DNA from: a virus
DNA length: 58,564 bases
Strand: one strand, 5' to 3'
IMG/VR virus record: IMGVR_UViG_3300006162_000015
Location: 1-58,564 of that record
A program made the translations under genes and the position numbers. This document shows, one piece after another, positions 1 to 7,759 of the stretch (positions are counted from its first letter, which is position 1; each line of letters opens with the position of its first letter). The notes beneath the pieces are model-generated. The model was given only the letters and a program-made list of their open reading frames with translations. It made no database searches and was not told where the DNA came from.

Positions 1-9
1 GTAATATAG
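1..9. repeat. Terminal 9-bp direct repeat, left copy
   Basis: The first nine bases, gtaatatag, are repeated exactly as the last nine bases of the window (58556-58564). Joining the ends through this overlap keeps the endonuclease VII frame open, which supports a circular or circularly permuted molecule. Nine bases is too short to be a typical direct terminal repeat, so it may be an assembly overlap. Confidence 0.6.
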
Positions 10-226
10 TGTGTAATTCAAAACGGCCAACCTTGTATTTATTGTCGTAAAAACATAAAAGGCCTCTTATTCTATTATCAGAATGCCTATGGTCAACACT
101 AAGGTTATTTTTAAACGCCGATCTAGGCTTACCGCAGATACCGCATTTATTGCCGTGCTTATCTATAAGCTCTTGTCTAAGCGCGTCGATCTGTTTTTTG
201 GTATAAAGCTTACTCAATGATGCCAT
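1..226 (-). CDS. Recombination endonuclease VII-like protein, N-terminal part
   Basis: The ATG at 226 lies inside the tail codons of the upstream gene (TATATGGC). The 75 residues visible show CGICG, then LSVDHRHSDNRIRGLLC and KVGR, the pattern of the endonuclease VII family of His-Me finger nucleases, which resolve branched DNA or act as homing nucleases. The frame is open at base 1. If the window ends are joined through the 9-bp overlap it continues at 58555 and stops at 58419, giving about 120 residues, a normal length for the family. Oddly, the second zinc pair reads C-F-Y-D instead of C-x-x-C, so one zinc ligand appears to be missing. Confidence 0.8.
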   Translation of the reverse strand, partial: MASLSKLYTKKQIDALRQELIDKHGNKCGICGKPRSAFKNNLSVDHRHSDNRIRGLLCFYDNKYKVGRFELHTIL

Positions 227-452
227 ATATAATTCTTTCTAATTTTGTTGCGTCTCTTTTAATTTTAAAATAATCTTTAATGTCGTCATCGTCAGCAATC
301 CAGTGGTCGTTTTGATCTTTAATAGTCATAAGAATATAATTTATTCCGTCAAAAAATTTTATCAATGCAAGTTCTTTTTTCTTCATGTCAATATCAACAG
401 GAGAAGTAACTTTTGCTATTATAATCTTACCTATTAATTTCGCTTCGTCCAT
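210..452 (-). CDS. Small protein with C-terminal LERIIYG tail
   Basis: 80 residues, no recognised domain. The start overlaps the end of the SbcC-like gene by 26 bases. The protein ends in KLERIIYGIIE, the tail shared by about nine small proteins in this genome. The codons for the tail contain the ATG of the endonuclease VII gene that follows, so the two genes are probably translationally coupled. Function unknown. Confidence 0.75.
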   Translation of the reverse strand: MDEAKLIGKIIIAKVTSPVDIDMKKKELALIKFFDGINYILMTIKDQNDHWIADDDDIKDYFKIKRDATKLERIIYGIIE

Positions 453-1989
453 CTACAAGCTCTACTAATACTTTGTTTTCTATCATTGCTTTGACCGTTT
501 CGCTGTGTTCTACAATATATACGGAATCATAGTCTAAAGCAACTGTTTCTAGCATTTGTATTGCTTTCATTTTATTGCTGTCGTCTAGACCGTCTAAAGC
601 CTCGTCTAAGAATATCTGCCTAAAGTCTAATGCGTGGTGGGTGGCGACTGATTTCATTACCGCAATACCAAAGCATAACTTTAGCATTTGACGCTGACCT
701 TTAGATAGCTGAGTATAGGCGGCCTCGTTACCGTCTTTATTTATTGATACTTCTAATTTATCTGAGTCTGTAATCGTAAACCCCACAGAGATTTCGCCTT
801 CGAAATGCTCTCTTAATAGACGCGTAGTCTCTGTTTCTAGGCTTTCAACAGTATTTTCGATTAGTTCTGATCTAAAGGTATTTACAGCGTCGGCTAAAAT
901 CTCTAGATTTAGTTTCTCATCTAATACTTTTGCCTGTTCGGTTTCTATAGACGCGGCGGTAGCAAGTTCTTTATCGATGTCTTTAGATAGCTTTATAATA
1001 GTACTGGTATGAGGGTTTGTCTGTGCTTTAAAGTCTTGGATTTGGGTTTGATAAGTATTTTCTGAGTGTTGTAGTTCGTCTAGCCTGTTTATTAGACGCT
1101 CTAGCTCTTCGTTGTGGTGTTTTTGCTTTAATAACTCGTTTTCTAATTCTGCGCGTTTTAGATTTTCGCTAACCTTACCGCATTCTTTACACTTAGTGGT
1201 TTTAGGTAGAGCCTTTACCTTATTTTCATCTACATTAAATTGTATTTTTTCTAAACCTTCTATTTGGGCAGCTAAACTGTTTATTTGGGCTGCTTTAACA
1301 ATCTCAAAATTATCGGCTTTAGATTGTAATGCTGATATACGGTTATTGATCTCATGCGCCCATGAATCGTTTTTCTGCTGTATATTTTCTAATACCGACT
1401 TTAAAGAATCGATTTTAGCGTTTACTTTAGTATGGTTTATATCTAATGATTCTATCTGGGATTTAACTGTCTTAGTTTCTGTTTTTATTCGTTCTTGTAG
1501 TCTTATTGGTAGGCTAAGGTCTACAAGGCTTTCTGTAATAGCACGTCTGTTTTTAGCATTGGTAGTAAAAAACTGGGCTGTTTGGCTAAACTCATGAAAA
1601 TACGCGCCTGCAAGATATAATTCAGGCGTCATGCCTAAAAGCTCGTTTATTTGCTTCTGAGTGTCTGTAAGGTCTTTACCTCTAAATTGTTTAAGTCCTT
1701 CTGTATGCTTATAATAATATAAATCATTAGTTTTGCCTCTAATCCTTACTATTTCTGCGTTTTCTACGCATATAGTTACTTTAGTAACGCCGCCGTTCCA
1801 GGATTTTACCTCGTCTGCTTTACCGCCTTTAGAAGTTATGCCAAATAACCCCCAAGGTATTACGTCGCACAGCGTGCTTTTACCAGCGCCTGTAGGCCCG
1901 TGTATAAGAGTTACGCCCTGGCTGTCAAACGAGTACTCAAGTTTTTCATAAGAGGCAAAATTCTCGGCATATACGCTAATTACCTTCAT
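427..1989 (-). CDS. SbcC/Rad50-like recombination nuclease subunit (gp46-like)
   Basis: SMC-type ATPase that would partner the SbcD-like protein encoded just upstream to process DNA ends during recombination-dependent replication. Visible: Walker A GPTGAGKS at residues 31-38, coiled coil on both sides of a zinc hook CKEC near residue 265, an ABC signature LSKGQRQ, and a Walker B followed by a D-loop (IFLDEALDGLDD). At about 520 residues it is a short phage-type version like T4 gp46. I chose the ATG at 1989, which overlaps the SbcD stop as ATGA and follows GGAAGGG, rather than an upstream in-frame start. Confidence 0.93.
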   Translation of the reverse strand: MKVISVYAENFASYEKLEYSFDSQGVTLIHGPTGAGKSTLCDVIPWGLFGITSKGGKADEVKSWNGGVTKVTICVENAEIVRIRGKTNDLYYYKHTEGLKQFRGKDLTDTQKQINELLGMTPELYLAGAYFHEFSQTAQFFTTNAKNRRAITESLVDLSLPIRLQERIKTETKTVKSQIESLDINHTKVNAKIDSLKSVLENIQQKNDSWAHEINNRISALQSKADNFEIVKAAQINSLAAQIEGLEKIQFNVDENKVKALPKTTKCKECGKVSENLKRAELENELLKQKHHNEELERLINRLDELQHSENTYQTQIQDFKAQTNPHTSTIIKLSKDIDKELATAASIETEQAKVLDEKLNLEILADAVNTFRSELIENTVESLETETTRLLREHFEGEISVGFTITDSDKLEVSINKDGNEAAYTQLSKGQRQMLKLCFGIAVMKSVATHHALDFRQIFLDEALDGLDDSNKMKAIQMLETVALDYDSVYIVEHSETVKAMIENKVLVELVDGRSEINR

Positions 1990-2987
1990 AAACCCTTCCA
2001 CTTGTCTTTAAGGGCTAGTTTACGCTCTTCACTAACGTCTGTCAAACCGTCTATAATTGCGTCTAATTGATCTGGCTTGGTTTTATGTATGGTTTTAACC
2101 TTACTTACTTCCGATGTAGTCGGTATTAAGTCTAGTTTAAAATTTTTAAGCGGGTATAGCATTTTAGATACATGATCTTTAGTTTTATTGGCAAGCTGCT
2201 CTTTCGAGCCTTTCATTTTAACCCATACTATGTCTCGGTCGCGCACGTCTTCTAAGGGTATTTTTCCTGTAATTTGCCACGCATCGTCGTTTGATTGCTC
2301 TACGTTTAATATAACATGTCTTCTAAGGTTAGTCGATACAAACTCAAGGCTTCCGTCGTCGTATAAGATTTGAAAGCCTTTTGCAGGATCGTTAGCCTCT
2401 GCAAATGTAAGCGTATAAGGGTTACCAACATAGTCCCATTGGCCGCTTTTAGGAAGTTTAATAGTCTGGCGGGTATGGTAGTGCCCGCTGATTATGCGGT
2501 GACCGGCTACGTCTTTAATTAATACCGCGCTTTTGTCTTGTATGTATTCGCCTGAATTAGATCCTGAAAGGCCTTGATGTACAATGTTTATGGCGTCTTT
2601 TATTAGACATTTTTTGAAAAATTTAGGATCGTGCTGGTAGGGTATAAAATTAATGCCTAGATCTGAATAGTATTTAGGCTGATCTACTATTACTGCAATA
2701 CCGCCAAAAAAATTAAGGGCGTGTTCTTGGCTTTTTTCGTTTACTTTGTCGTGGTTGCCTACTAGTACCCATGGTTGCATGTCTGCCAAGGCAAAAGTCT
2801 CTATCATTGCGTTCATGCATTCGGCGCGAATATTAGCTTTTGAATCATGCGTATCGCCACATACAATTAAGGGTACTTTAAAGTTATTAGACAATACTAT
2901 GGCTCTACGTACAGCCTCATCGGCTACATGCATAGTCTTTAAATTGTAGTGGATATCAGATATCAGAATCGCTTTCGGTTTCTTCAC
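1986..2987 (-). CDS. SbcD/Mre11-like nuclease subunit (gp47-like)
   Basis: Calcineurin-like metallophosphoesterase, the nuclease half of the SbcCD/gp46-47 complex. Metal-binding motifs are in order: SDIHYN (residues 10-15), CGDTHDS, GNHDK and SGHYHTR. 333 residues. The start is a GTG at 2987 with GGAG seven bases upstream, overlapping the end of the RecA-like gene by 32 bases. Its stop overlaps the SbcC start, so RecA, SbcD and SbcC form one tightly packed recombination operon. Confidence 0.93.
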   Translation of the reverse strand: MKKPKAILISDIHYNLKTMHVADEAVRRAIVLSNNFKVPLIVCGDTHDSKANIRAECMNAMIETFALADMQPWVLVGNHDKVNEKSQEHALNFFGGIAVIVDQPKYYSDLGINFIPYQHDPKFFKKCLIKDAINIVHQGLSGSNSGEYIQDKSAVLIKDVAGHRIISGHYHTRQTIKLPKSGQWDYVGNPYTLTFAEANDPAKGFQILYDDGSLEFVSTNLRRHVILNVEQSNDDAWQITGKIPLEDVRDRDIVWVKMKGSKEQLANKTKDHVSKMLYPLKNFKLDLIPTTSEVSKVKTIHKTKPDQLDAIIDGLTDVSEERKLALKDKWKGL

Positions 2988-3873
2988 TTTGTTCTCCGCT
3001 TACTGTTGCTCCGTTAGCTGTGATCTCAAAGTCGAGTTGATGTAAACTAGTCTCAGACTGCGATAAGTGGTTTTTAGCTACAGTACCGCGAGTCAGTATT
3101 CCGTATTTAACTTTACGCCCTTTGATTACTTTAGTCAAAGTCTTGATGCGCTTTAGCCTTATAATGAGACTAGAATGAAATTCTATTTTTTTACCGCCAG
3201 ATTCAGCGTCGCCTACCTGCATAAAGCCGATTTTAGCGTATACCTGGTTTATAAGAAGTACTGAGATAGAGTCTGGGTATTTGTTTATAAGGCCTACAAA
3301 CATTTTCATTACAGCACCGTTTTCTTTAGCGTCTTGGCCAGGTTGACCGTGTTTTTCTGAGTCTAGTTCGCGTTCGGCAGCGCCTCGGGCTTGGCTGCCG
3401 CCTACTGAGTCCCATACGATGAATACTTTTGCGTTTGGGTATTTGTCTTTAGCCGCGATTGCAAGTTTTCGGACTTTTTCGCCCCCCTGAAGTATTTCGT
3501 TTGTTTTTACTACTAAAAGGTCTTTAGCCGACCCCTTAAACTTAGTATCGTACCTTTGGGCGTCTAACTTGTCTTCTGAGTCCCATACGATTACTATATG
3601 ATCTGTTTTTTGGGCAGATGCCATTGCTTCGCCTGCACATGTAGACTTACCTGAATCAGGAGGACCGCTTATCTGTACTATCTTGTTGTAAGGCAGACAA
3701 GGCAGCCCTGCAAGCTCTCTAACTGGGTGGGTAGGCGGCAATTTAACGCCATCTGTTTCTTTATATTCTTGGCGTATACTATCGCCAGTCGTAATCATAC
3801 CTTGAGATTTTTTGTCTTTTTTATACTGTTCTTGTACTGTGTTTACTATCGCTGATAAATCAAATTTACTCAT
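2956..3873 (-). CDS. RecA/UvsX-like recombinase
   Basis: 305-residue RecA-fold ATPase for strand exchange in phage recombination and replication. It has Walker A GPPDSGKST (70-78), a Walker B region ending VWDSVGG, and the LLINQVYAKIG segment typical of RecA/UvsX loops. The C-terminus is acidic (SEETESDSDI), as in several phage recombinases. First gene of the RecA-SbcD-SbcC set. ATG at 3873 with GGAAGG upstream. Whether it is closer to UvsX or to bacterial RecA cannot be judged by eye. Confidence 0.9.
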   Translation of the reverse strand: MSKFDLSAIVNTVQEQYKKDKKSQGMITTGDSIRQEYKETDGVKLPPTHPVRELAGLPCLPYNKIVQISGPPDSGKSTCAGEAMASAQKTDHIVIVWDSEDKLDAQRYDTKFKGSAKDLLVVKTNEILQGGEKVRKLAIAAKDKYPNAKVFIVWDSVGGSQARGAAERELDSEKHGQPGQDAKENGAVMKMFVGLINKYPDSISVLLINQVYAKIGFMQVGDAESGGKKIEFHSSLIIRLKRIKTLTKVIKGRKVKYGILTRGTVAKNHLSQSETSLHQLDFEITANGATVSGEQSEETESDSDI

Positions 3874-3891
3874 TTTTTAAATCCTTCCATA

Positions 3892-4281
3892 TCATTCAAA
3901 TTTCCCTTTGGCTATAGCTCTGTAATGGAGGTGTGCGTCTTTAAATATACCGAATAATCGAAACATTTCATCTCTAGTTACTTCAGCGTCGTCTAATGTG
4001 CCTTGTTCGGCGTTTACTTTCTCGTCTTTATCTACTATAGCATTGAGTAAAGAATCTGAGGGCTTTTTTTCGTTTGCGGTTGCCTCTTTATGAAAAACCT
4101 CTGCTTTAGTCTGTTTTACTAACGCCTTTAAGAGTCGTGCATTAAGATCTAACTGTCGTATCTCTTCTGAGACCTGAATTTGAGCTGCTAAAAACTCGCC
4201 TGCAAGGGCTTCGGCTTCGGATACGGTTACACCTTCTGTATAGCTTGCAATTATTTTGGCTTCCAATGCTTTGTAGTTCAT
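3892..4281 (-). CDS. Hypothetical protein, helical
   Basis: 129 residues, mostly helical and rich in Ala, Glu and Lys. No family recognised. It sits directly upstream of the RecA-like gene with an 18-base gap, so it is probably in the recombination operon. No membrane segment or signal peptide. Confidence 0.7.
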   Translation of the reverse strand: MNYKALEAKIIASYTEGVTVSEAEALAGEFLAAQIQVSEEIRQLDLNARLLKALVKQTKAEVFHKEATANEKKPSDSLLNAIVDKDEKVNAEQGTLDDAEVTRDEMFRLFGIFKDAHLHYRAIAKGKFE

Positions 4282-4288
4282 TTTTACC

Positions 4289-4723
4289 TCAAAAGTTAAT
4301 TCCGACCGATAAGCCTATAGTACCATTAGTTAGCCCAAAAACTCCTAAAGTTAGAGGGCCTACAAATTCCTTAGAGACGCTTATACCGTATAGAGGTATA
4401 CCGAGGTCGTGTATAGAAGTGCCGACTAATGCTGATAGGTTGATTTTACTACCGCCTTTAACCGTAACGGTTTGAGACTTAGTATCCGAGTCTTTATTAT
4501 CTACTTGGTCTTTTACAGTATCTATGACTGTGACAACTGTACTCGATCCGTCCGGACTTTTTTTTTCTGTAATAGTTTCTCGCTGGTGTGTATCTGTTTT
4601 TACAGTCTCGTCGACTTTAGTCTCAGATTTGGTATTTGTAGTAATCGTAGCCGTGTAGTGCCCTAAGGCGTACGCTATTACCATCAGCACTGTGATTAAT
4701 ATAGCAATTCCCTTAACGTTCAT
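4289..4723 (-). CDS. Membrane-anchored protein with beta-rich C-terminus
   Basis: 144 residues. One N-terminal membrane helix (IAILITVLMVIAYALGHY, residues 6-23), then a polar Thr/Lys/Asp-rich stretch to about residue 85, then a Gly-rich, beta-like domain (LSALVGTSIHDLGIPLYG to the end). The layout fits an inner-membrane-anchored protein with a periplasmic domain, in the manner of some spanin-like or phage envelope proteins, but no family is recognised. ATG preceded by GGAGG. Confidence 0.7.
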   Translation of the reverse strand: MNVKGIAILITVLMVIAYALGHYTATITTNTKSETKVDETVKTDTHQRETITEKKSPDGSSTVVTVIDTVKDQVDNKDSDTKSQTVTVKGGSKINLSALVGTSIHDLGIPLYGISVSKEFVGPLTLGVFGLTNGTIGLSVGINF

Positions 4724-4801
4724 ATAGCCTCCGTTAGAATTGCCCAGGCGGTCAGGGGGTGCTGCCGCCCAGGCTTATGCGCATCAGGATGGAATTACAG
4801 G

Positions 4802-5035
4802 TTAAACGTCTTTTTTATAAATGTCAAGGTTATTGTTTCGAATTTCTTCGTAAAGCTTGTCTTTAAGGATGTACTCGGCTTGCTTTACAAGACTATCAAA
4901 ATCTTTAGGCATTATGTAGTCTTGACCGTAATGTTTAGTAATATCTACTGCGGTTAGGCGTAGTCTTTCTTTTGCTATAGAGTATTCTTCAAATAACTTT
5001 TGGAGTAGCTGTATTTGTGATTTAAGGTTTTTCAT
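4802..5035 (-). CDS. Hypothetical protein, 77 aa
   Basis: Charged, helical protein without a recognised domain. Its ATG at 5035 overlaps the 3' end of a 33-codon gene encoding an LERIIW tail, so the two are likely coupled. The 78 bases downstream (4724-4801) contain no gene, only a GC-rich stretch with two copies of gcccaggc. Confidence 0.65.
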   Translation of the reverse strand: MKNLKSQIQLLQKLFEEYSIAKERLRLTAVDITKHYGQDYIMPKDFDSLVKQAEYILKDKLYEEIRNNNLDIYKKDV

Positions 5036-5123
5036 CTACCCCCCATATAATTCTTTCTAATTTAGAAGCTTTACGTATTTTTTTTAATTCCGCAATTAAT
5101 GAATCTTTCGTGTACGTTTTCAT
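5022..5123 (-). CDS. 33-residue protein with LERIIW tail
   Basis: Short gene with ATG at 5123 overlapping the methyltransferase stop (an ATG one codon earlier is also possible). The peptide is charged and ends KLERIIWGVDEKP, a clear member of the shared C-terminal tail family, with Trp in place of Tyr. Its last codons overlap the start of the next gene. The recurring tail and the overlaps on both sides are the reasons for calling it a gene. Confidence 0.65.
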   Translation of the reverse strand: MKTYTKDSLIAELKKIRKASKLERIIWGVDEKP

Positions 5124-5959
5124 CATGCATCTGCATCACGAAATAACGATAAATTATCGTTCTCACCGGCTTTGACCGATTTTTTACTTTTCTCAGCTTG
5201 GAATGGGTCAATACCGGTCTTCTCATAACCTTTGATTCTCTGTCTCGCTAGCTCACAATATTCTTTTGATATCTCTATCCCGATAAAATCCCTACCGGCT
5301 TTTTTCGCAGCTAACGCAGTTGTTCCTGAACCCATAAATGGGTCTAAAACAATTTTTGCTTTTTCCGGCGTTGATTTAATAATTCTATCTATTAATGCAA
5401 CAGGAAAAGGAGCTGGATGCTTATTATTCATTTCCTGCGGAAAATTCCAAATATCTCCAAAAGCATTGGCTTTCGGGGCTAATTTAAAAGCTGGCTTTGT
5501 AATCATATAAATAACTTCATAAGTAGGTAAAAAATAACCGGGATTGAAATTGATGCCCCCTGCTCTTTGCCAAATCAAAATCTGCCGTACCGGAAAACCA
5601 CCCACAATATCTTGTCGATTTTGAATCAAACCCGCTTGCACGCGCCATTTATGATTGTAAAAAAAAGCCCCATCATTTTTTAAAACACGAAGAACTTCTG
5701 TAATTAAATTTCTCTGCCATGTAGCATACTCGTCATGAGGCATATTATCGCCATAGGTGGCGTAGCCTTTTAAAAGTGCTGCGTTTGACCACTTGCCTCC
5801 TCGACCATCTTTCATTCCGTTGCCCGTCGAGTTTTTCAAATTATAAGGCGGTGACGTTATCGCCAAATCTATACTTTCATCCGGCAATTCTTTTAAAGCC
5901 TCAATCGAATCACTACAGATTATTTTATTAACAAATTTACTTAAATCTTTCTTACCCAC
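5123..5959 (-). CDS. DNA methyltransferase (N6-adenine or N4-cytosine)
   Basis: 278 residues. Catalytic motif IV TSPPYN at 35-40 and, towards the C-terminus, the AdoMet-binding motif DPFMGSGTTAL followed by FIGIEISKEYCELARQRI: the beta-group order of motifs. TSPPY is found in both N4-cytosine and N6-adenine enzymes, so the base modified cannot be decided. No restriction endonuclease is adjacent, so it is an orphan, probably shielding phage DNA from host restriction. Starts with GTG at 5959 behind AAAGGCGG. Confidence 0.92.
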   Translation of the reverse strand: MGKKDLSKFVNKIICSDSIEALKELPDESIDLAITSPPYNLKNSTGNGMKDGRGGKWSNAALLKGYATYGDNMPHDEYATWQRNLITEVLRVLKNDGAFFYNHKWRVQAGLIQNRQDIVGGFPVRQILIWQRAGGINFNPGYFLPTYEVIYMITKPAFKLAPKANAFGDIWNFPQEMNNKHPAPFPVALIDRIIKSTPEKAKIVLDPFMGSGTTALAAKKAGRDFIGIEISKEYCELARQRIKGYEKTGIDPFQAEKSKKSVKAGENDNLSLFRDADA

Positions 5960-5998
5960 GCTTATCCGCCTTTCTCAAGATGCTGACATTAATTCCTG

Positions 5999-6094
5999 TT
6001 ACGATTGTTGTTTTTTAAACTCTTGAAAACACAATTTTTCGAGTATTTCTTCATTGGTCACAAGACCTTTATTCTTTGATTTTATTTCATCCAT
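5999..6094 (-). CDS. 31-residue charged protein
   Basis: Micro-gene whose ATG at 6094 lies within the preceding micro-gene. The peptide is charged (MDEIKSKNKGLV start, ends FKKQQS). No known family. Supported only by the gene overlaps and by the lack of any alternative use of the interval. Confidence 0.45.
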   Translation of the reverse strand: MDEIKSKNKGLVTNEEILEKLCFQEFKKQQS

Positions 6095-6156
6095 AGTATG
6101 CGATTGATCCATCCTACTAATATCGCCAGCAGCAGTATTACTATCCATATATCCAT
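6082..6156 (-). CDS. 24-residue membrane peptide
   Basis: MDIWIVILLLAILVGWINRI then LWMK: a single hydrophobic helix with a basic end. The ATG at 6156 overlaps the stop of the previous micro-gene (TAATG). Too short for family assignment; it could be a small membrane effector. Confidence 0.5.
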   Translation of the reverse strand: MDIWIVILLLAILVGWINRILWMK

Positions 6157-6251
6157 TAATTTACCATAAAATAAGTAACCGTAAGAAGGATTACTATAAA
6201 CCCAAGCGTTAGTATCGCGTTTATTTCAGATTGAGTCAAATCATTTCTCAT
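6156..6251 (-). CDS. 31-residue membrane peptide
   Basis: A polar N-terminus (MRNDLTQSE) followed by one membrane helix (ILTLGFIVILLTVTYFMV). The ATG at 6251 overlaps the stop of the gene before it and is preceded by GGAGG, a strong ribosome site. Probable membrane micro-protein of unknown role. Confidence 0.55.
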   Translation of the reverse strand: MRNDLTQSEINAILTLGFIVILLTVTYFMVN

Positions 6252-6487
6252 AAATCCTCCGCTTCAAATATTATAAGCTCTAATTCTGTAGTAAGCAACC
6301 TGTCGTAAGGGCTGTCGGCGACTAACCAGCCTTCTTTAATCTCTAAATCTTTAACTACGTTACTAATATACCTATTACGCTTAAACCTACAAAAAATCTC
6401 GTTATCTATGTTAGGCTTGTTATTTAAGACTTTGAAAGCAAAATTAGAATTTTTGTCGTAGCAGACCTCGCCTATCTTTTTATTCAC
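6248..6487 (-). CDS. Hypothetical protein with variant ELELIIFE tail
   Basis: 79 residues, basic and beta-rich (NFAFKVLNNKPNIDNEIFC). It ends TELELIIFEAEDL, which looks like a diverged copy of the shared LE[KR]IIY tail. Overlaps the neighbour on each side by a few bases. Function unknown. Confidence 0.65.
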   Translation of the reverse strand: MNKKIGEVCYDKNSNFAFKVLNNKPNIDNEIFCRFKRNRYISNVVKDLEIKEGWLVADSPYDRLLTTELELIIFEAEDL

Positions 6488-6698
6488 TAGTGCACTTGCC
6501 TTCTGAGACTTTAATATTATAGTAAGATCCTACGTATTCCTGCTCTCTAGCGTATTTACTAAAATCTACGTATAGGTTTTCACCTTCTATTTTAGTAATC
6601 CTGCCTTTAGCGGCGGTTTCATACCCGTACTCCATTTGTCCAGTACTAGTCTTCAGAGTTACGTTAATCAAACACCATACTATTACGCCTACGTGCAT
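6480..6698 (-). CDS. Hypothetical small protein with hydrophobic N-terminus
   Basis: 72 residues: a hydrophobic start (MHVGVIVWCLINVTL) that could be a signal or anchor, then a small beta-rich domain (KGRITKIEGENLYVDFS). First gene of the leftward early-type operon. ATG at 6698 is preceded by AGGAGGG and by a promoter with TATAAT 16 bases upstream of the start codon. Confidence 0.7.
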   Translation of the reverse strand: MHVGVIVWCLINVTLKTSTGQMEYGYETAAKGRITKIEGENLYVDFSKYAREQEYVGSYYNIKVSEGKCTSE

Positions 6699-6713
6699 AA
6701 ACCCTCCTATTTA

Positions 6714-6751
6714 ATTATAGTACTTATCGGAAGTATTTGCAAATACTTTAG
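6714..6751 (-). promoter_or_regulatory. Leftward promoter with CTAAAGT box
   Basis: On the minus strand, CTAAAGT (6751-6745) is followed 15 bases later by CCGATAAGTAC and directly by TATAAT (6719-6714). The same arrangement occurs at 31462-31499 with identical spacing, and a related one before the MoxR-like gene. The weak -35 (TTTGCA, 18-base spacing) is part of a perfect palindrome, so the promoter is probably controlled. Confidence 0.65.
6731..6748. promoter_or_regulatory. 18-bp perfect palindrome, probable operator
   Basis: The sequence aagtatttgcaaatactt is its own reverse complement and covers the -35 region of the leftward promoter. A half site, aagtatttg, recurs at 6985-6993 in front of the rightward lipoprotein gene. 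This suggests one regulator binding between the divergent operons; the protein itself is not identified. Confidence 0.6.
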
Positions 6752-7025
6752 CGGTAGAGTATGATTTTGGCATTGCTTAAAGCTAATACGTACGCTAATG
6801 CTTAGGCGTATCGCGCGGCACATCGTTTGCTTTATTCAAAAAAACATTAAAAAAAAGATTACGCGTAAAGCTTATACGATTATACTAACGCTTTAGCCAC
6901 AGTGTCAACACTTATTTTTCTATGCCAAGGCCTATAACGCCAAATCGCATATATTTGATCTAAGAAAAAAGTATACAAGCCCTAAAGTATTTGATAGATT
7001 AACCGATATAACTTTTGGAGGACAT
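6752..7025. other. Divergent intergenic region
   Basis: No gene is seen here. The DNA is AT-rich with A-tracts (about 6837-6862) and several short dyads built from tacgc/gcgta and aaagc/gcttt (6770-6900). It lies between the leftward and rightward operons, so it must hold the rightward promoter, but no clean -35/-10 pair stands out. A replication origin is possible but unsupported. Confidence 0.4.
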
Positions 7026-7505
7026 ATGAAACACACTATAATTACTATAAGCCTTTTATTAGCCGCTTGCGGCACGCATTACGACCCAGGGTTTGTCACC
7101 CAGCCTACTGTCTCCGAAAGCCCTGCCACGGCCTCACAATGCCCTTCAGGGGGCATCGTAATAGTAGTAGATAACGGGACGCCTCAAGCTATCTGTAACG
7201 GAATTGCTGGGGCTGTAGGCCAAACAGGTGCTACCGGCCCTCAGGGTCCGCAAGGAAACCCTGGACCTCAAGGCACCCCAGGAGTTGATATAACGCCTAT
7301 TACTTGGGTTCAGTTCTGCGCGCCTACGACGGCATACCCAAATACCTTCTCAGAAGGCGGGTTTTGTATAGCCGGCAACCTTTATGCCGTTTACTCTATT
7401 AACGGTGGGTTTATGACGCTTATACCGCCTGGAGTTTATAGCTCAAACGGCGTAAACTCTACGTGTACGTTTACAGTACAAGCCAATTGCGTGGTTACTC
7501 ACTAA
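7026..7505 (+). CDS. Collagen-like lipoprotein
   Basis: 159 residues. The N-terminus is a lipoprotein signal with lipobox LAAC (cysteine near residue 15). After a linker comes a short collagen-like Gly-X-Y stretch (GATGPQGPQGNPGPQGTPG), then a Cys-containing C-terminal domain. It should be exported and lipid-anchored in the host envelope. Known phage lipoproteins often block superinfection, but collagen repeats also occur in virion adhesins. Strong ribosome site (GGAGG) before the ATG. First gene of the rightward operon. Confidence 0.8.
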   Translation: MKHTIITISLLLAACGTHYDPGFVTQPTVSESPATASQCPSGGIVIVVDNGTPQAICNGIAGAVGQTGATGPQGPQGNPGPQGTPGVDITPITWVQFCAPTTAYPNTFSEGGFCIAGNLYAVYSINGGFMTLIPPGVYSSNGVNSTCTFTVQANCVVTH

Positions 7506-7759
7506 TGGTCACAATAACGGTAGATAACTCTTATTCTAGGATTACAGGTTTGTCATTAAAGGACGAAAAAGATCTTAAAGACAAGCTTTCGTATATAGTC
7601 GGCGGCAGTAATAGTTATTTTTCTAAGTTTGGGCCTAGAAAGAGGAGTTTGTTAGGCAAACGAGGCGACTACCCTTCAGGCCTAAACCATAAAGTAATCG
7701 CGTTTTTAAAAAATCGCAAATTGCGATATGAAGTAAAAGACGTTAGGGTAGAACCTTGA
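7505..7759 (+). CDS. Helicase N-terminal domain as a separate protein
   Basis: 84 residues from the ATG at 7505, which overlaps the lipoprotein stop (TAATG). The end, KRGDYPSGLNHKVIAFLKNR followed by KDVRVEP, matches the accessory N-terminal domain that precedes the ATPase core in UvsW-like phage helicases. Here it ends with TGA and the helicase core starts on the overlapping TTGA, so the usual single protein is split in two, or is joined by ribosomal frameshifting. Confidence 0.6.
   Translation: MVTITVDNSYSRITGLSLKDEKDLKDKLSYIVGGSNSYFSKFGPRKRSLLGKRGDYPSGLNHKVIAFLKNRKLRYEVKDVRVEP

Noticed and set aside
1-9. Functional direct terminal repeats of a packaged genome
   Set aside because: Nine bases is far shorter than known podovirus terminal repeats; an assembly overlap or permuted genome is simpler.
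6984-7016. CTAAAGT plus CCGATA before the lipoprotein gene as a full promoter
   Set aside because: The possible -10 (TATAAC) would be only 11 bases from a -35-like TTTGAT and runs into the ribosome site, so only an operator half-site is claimed.
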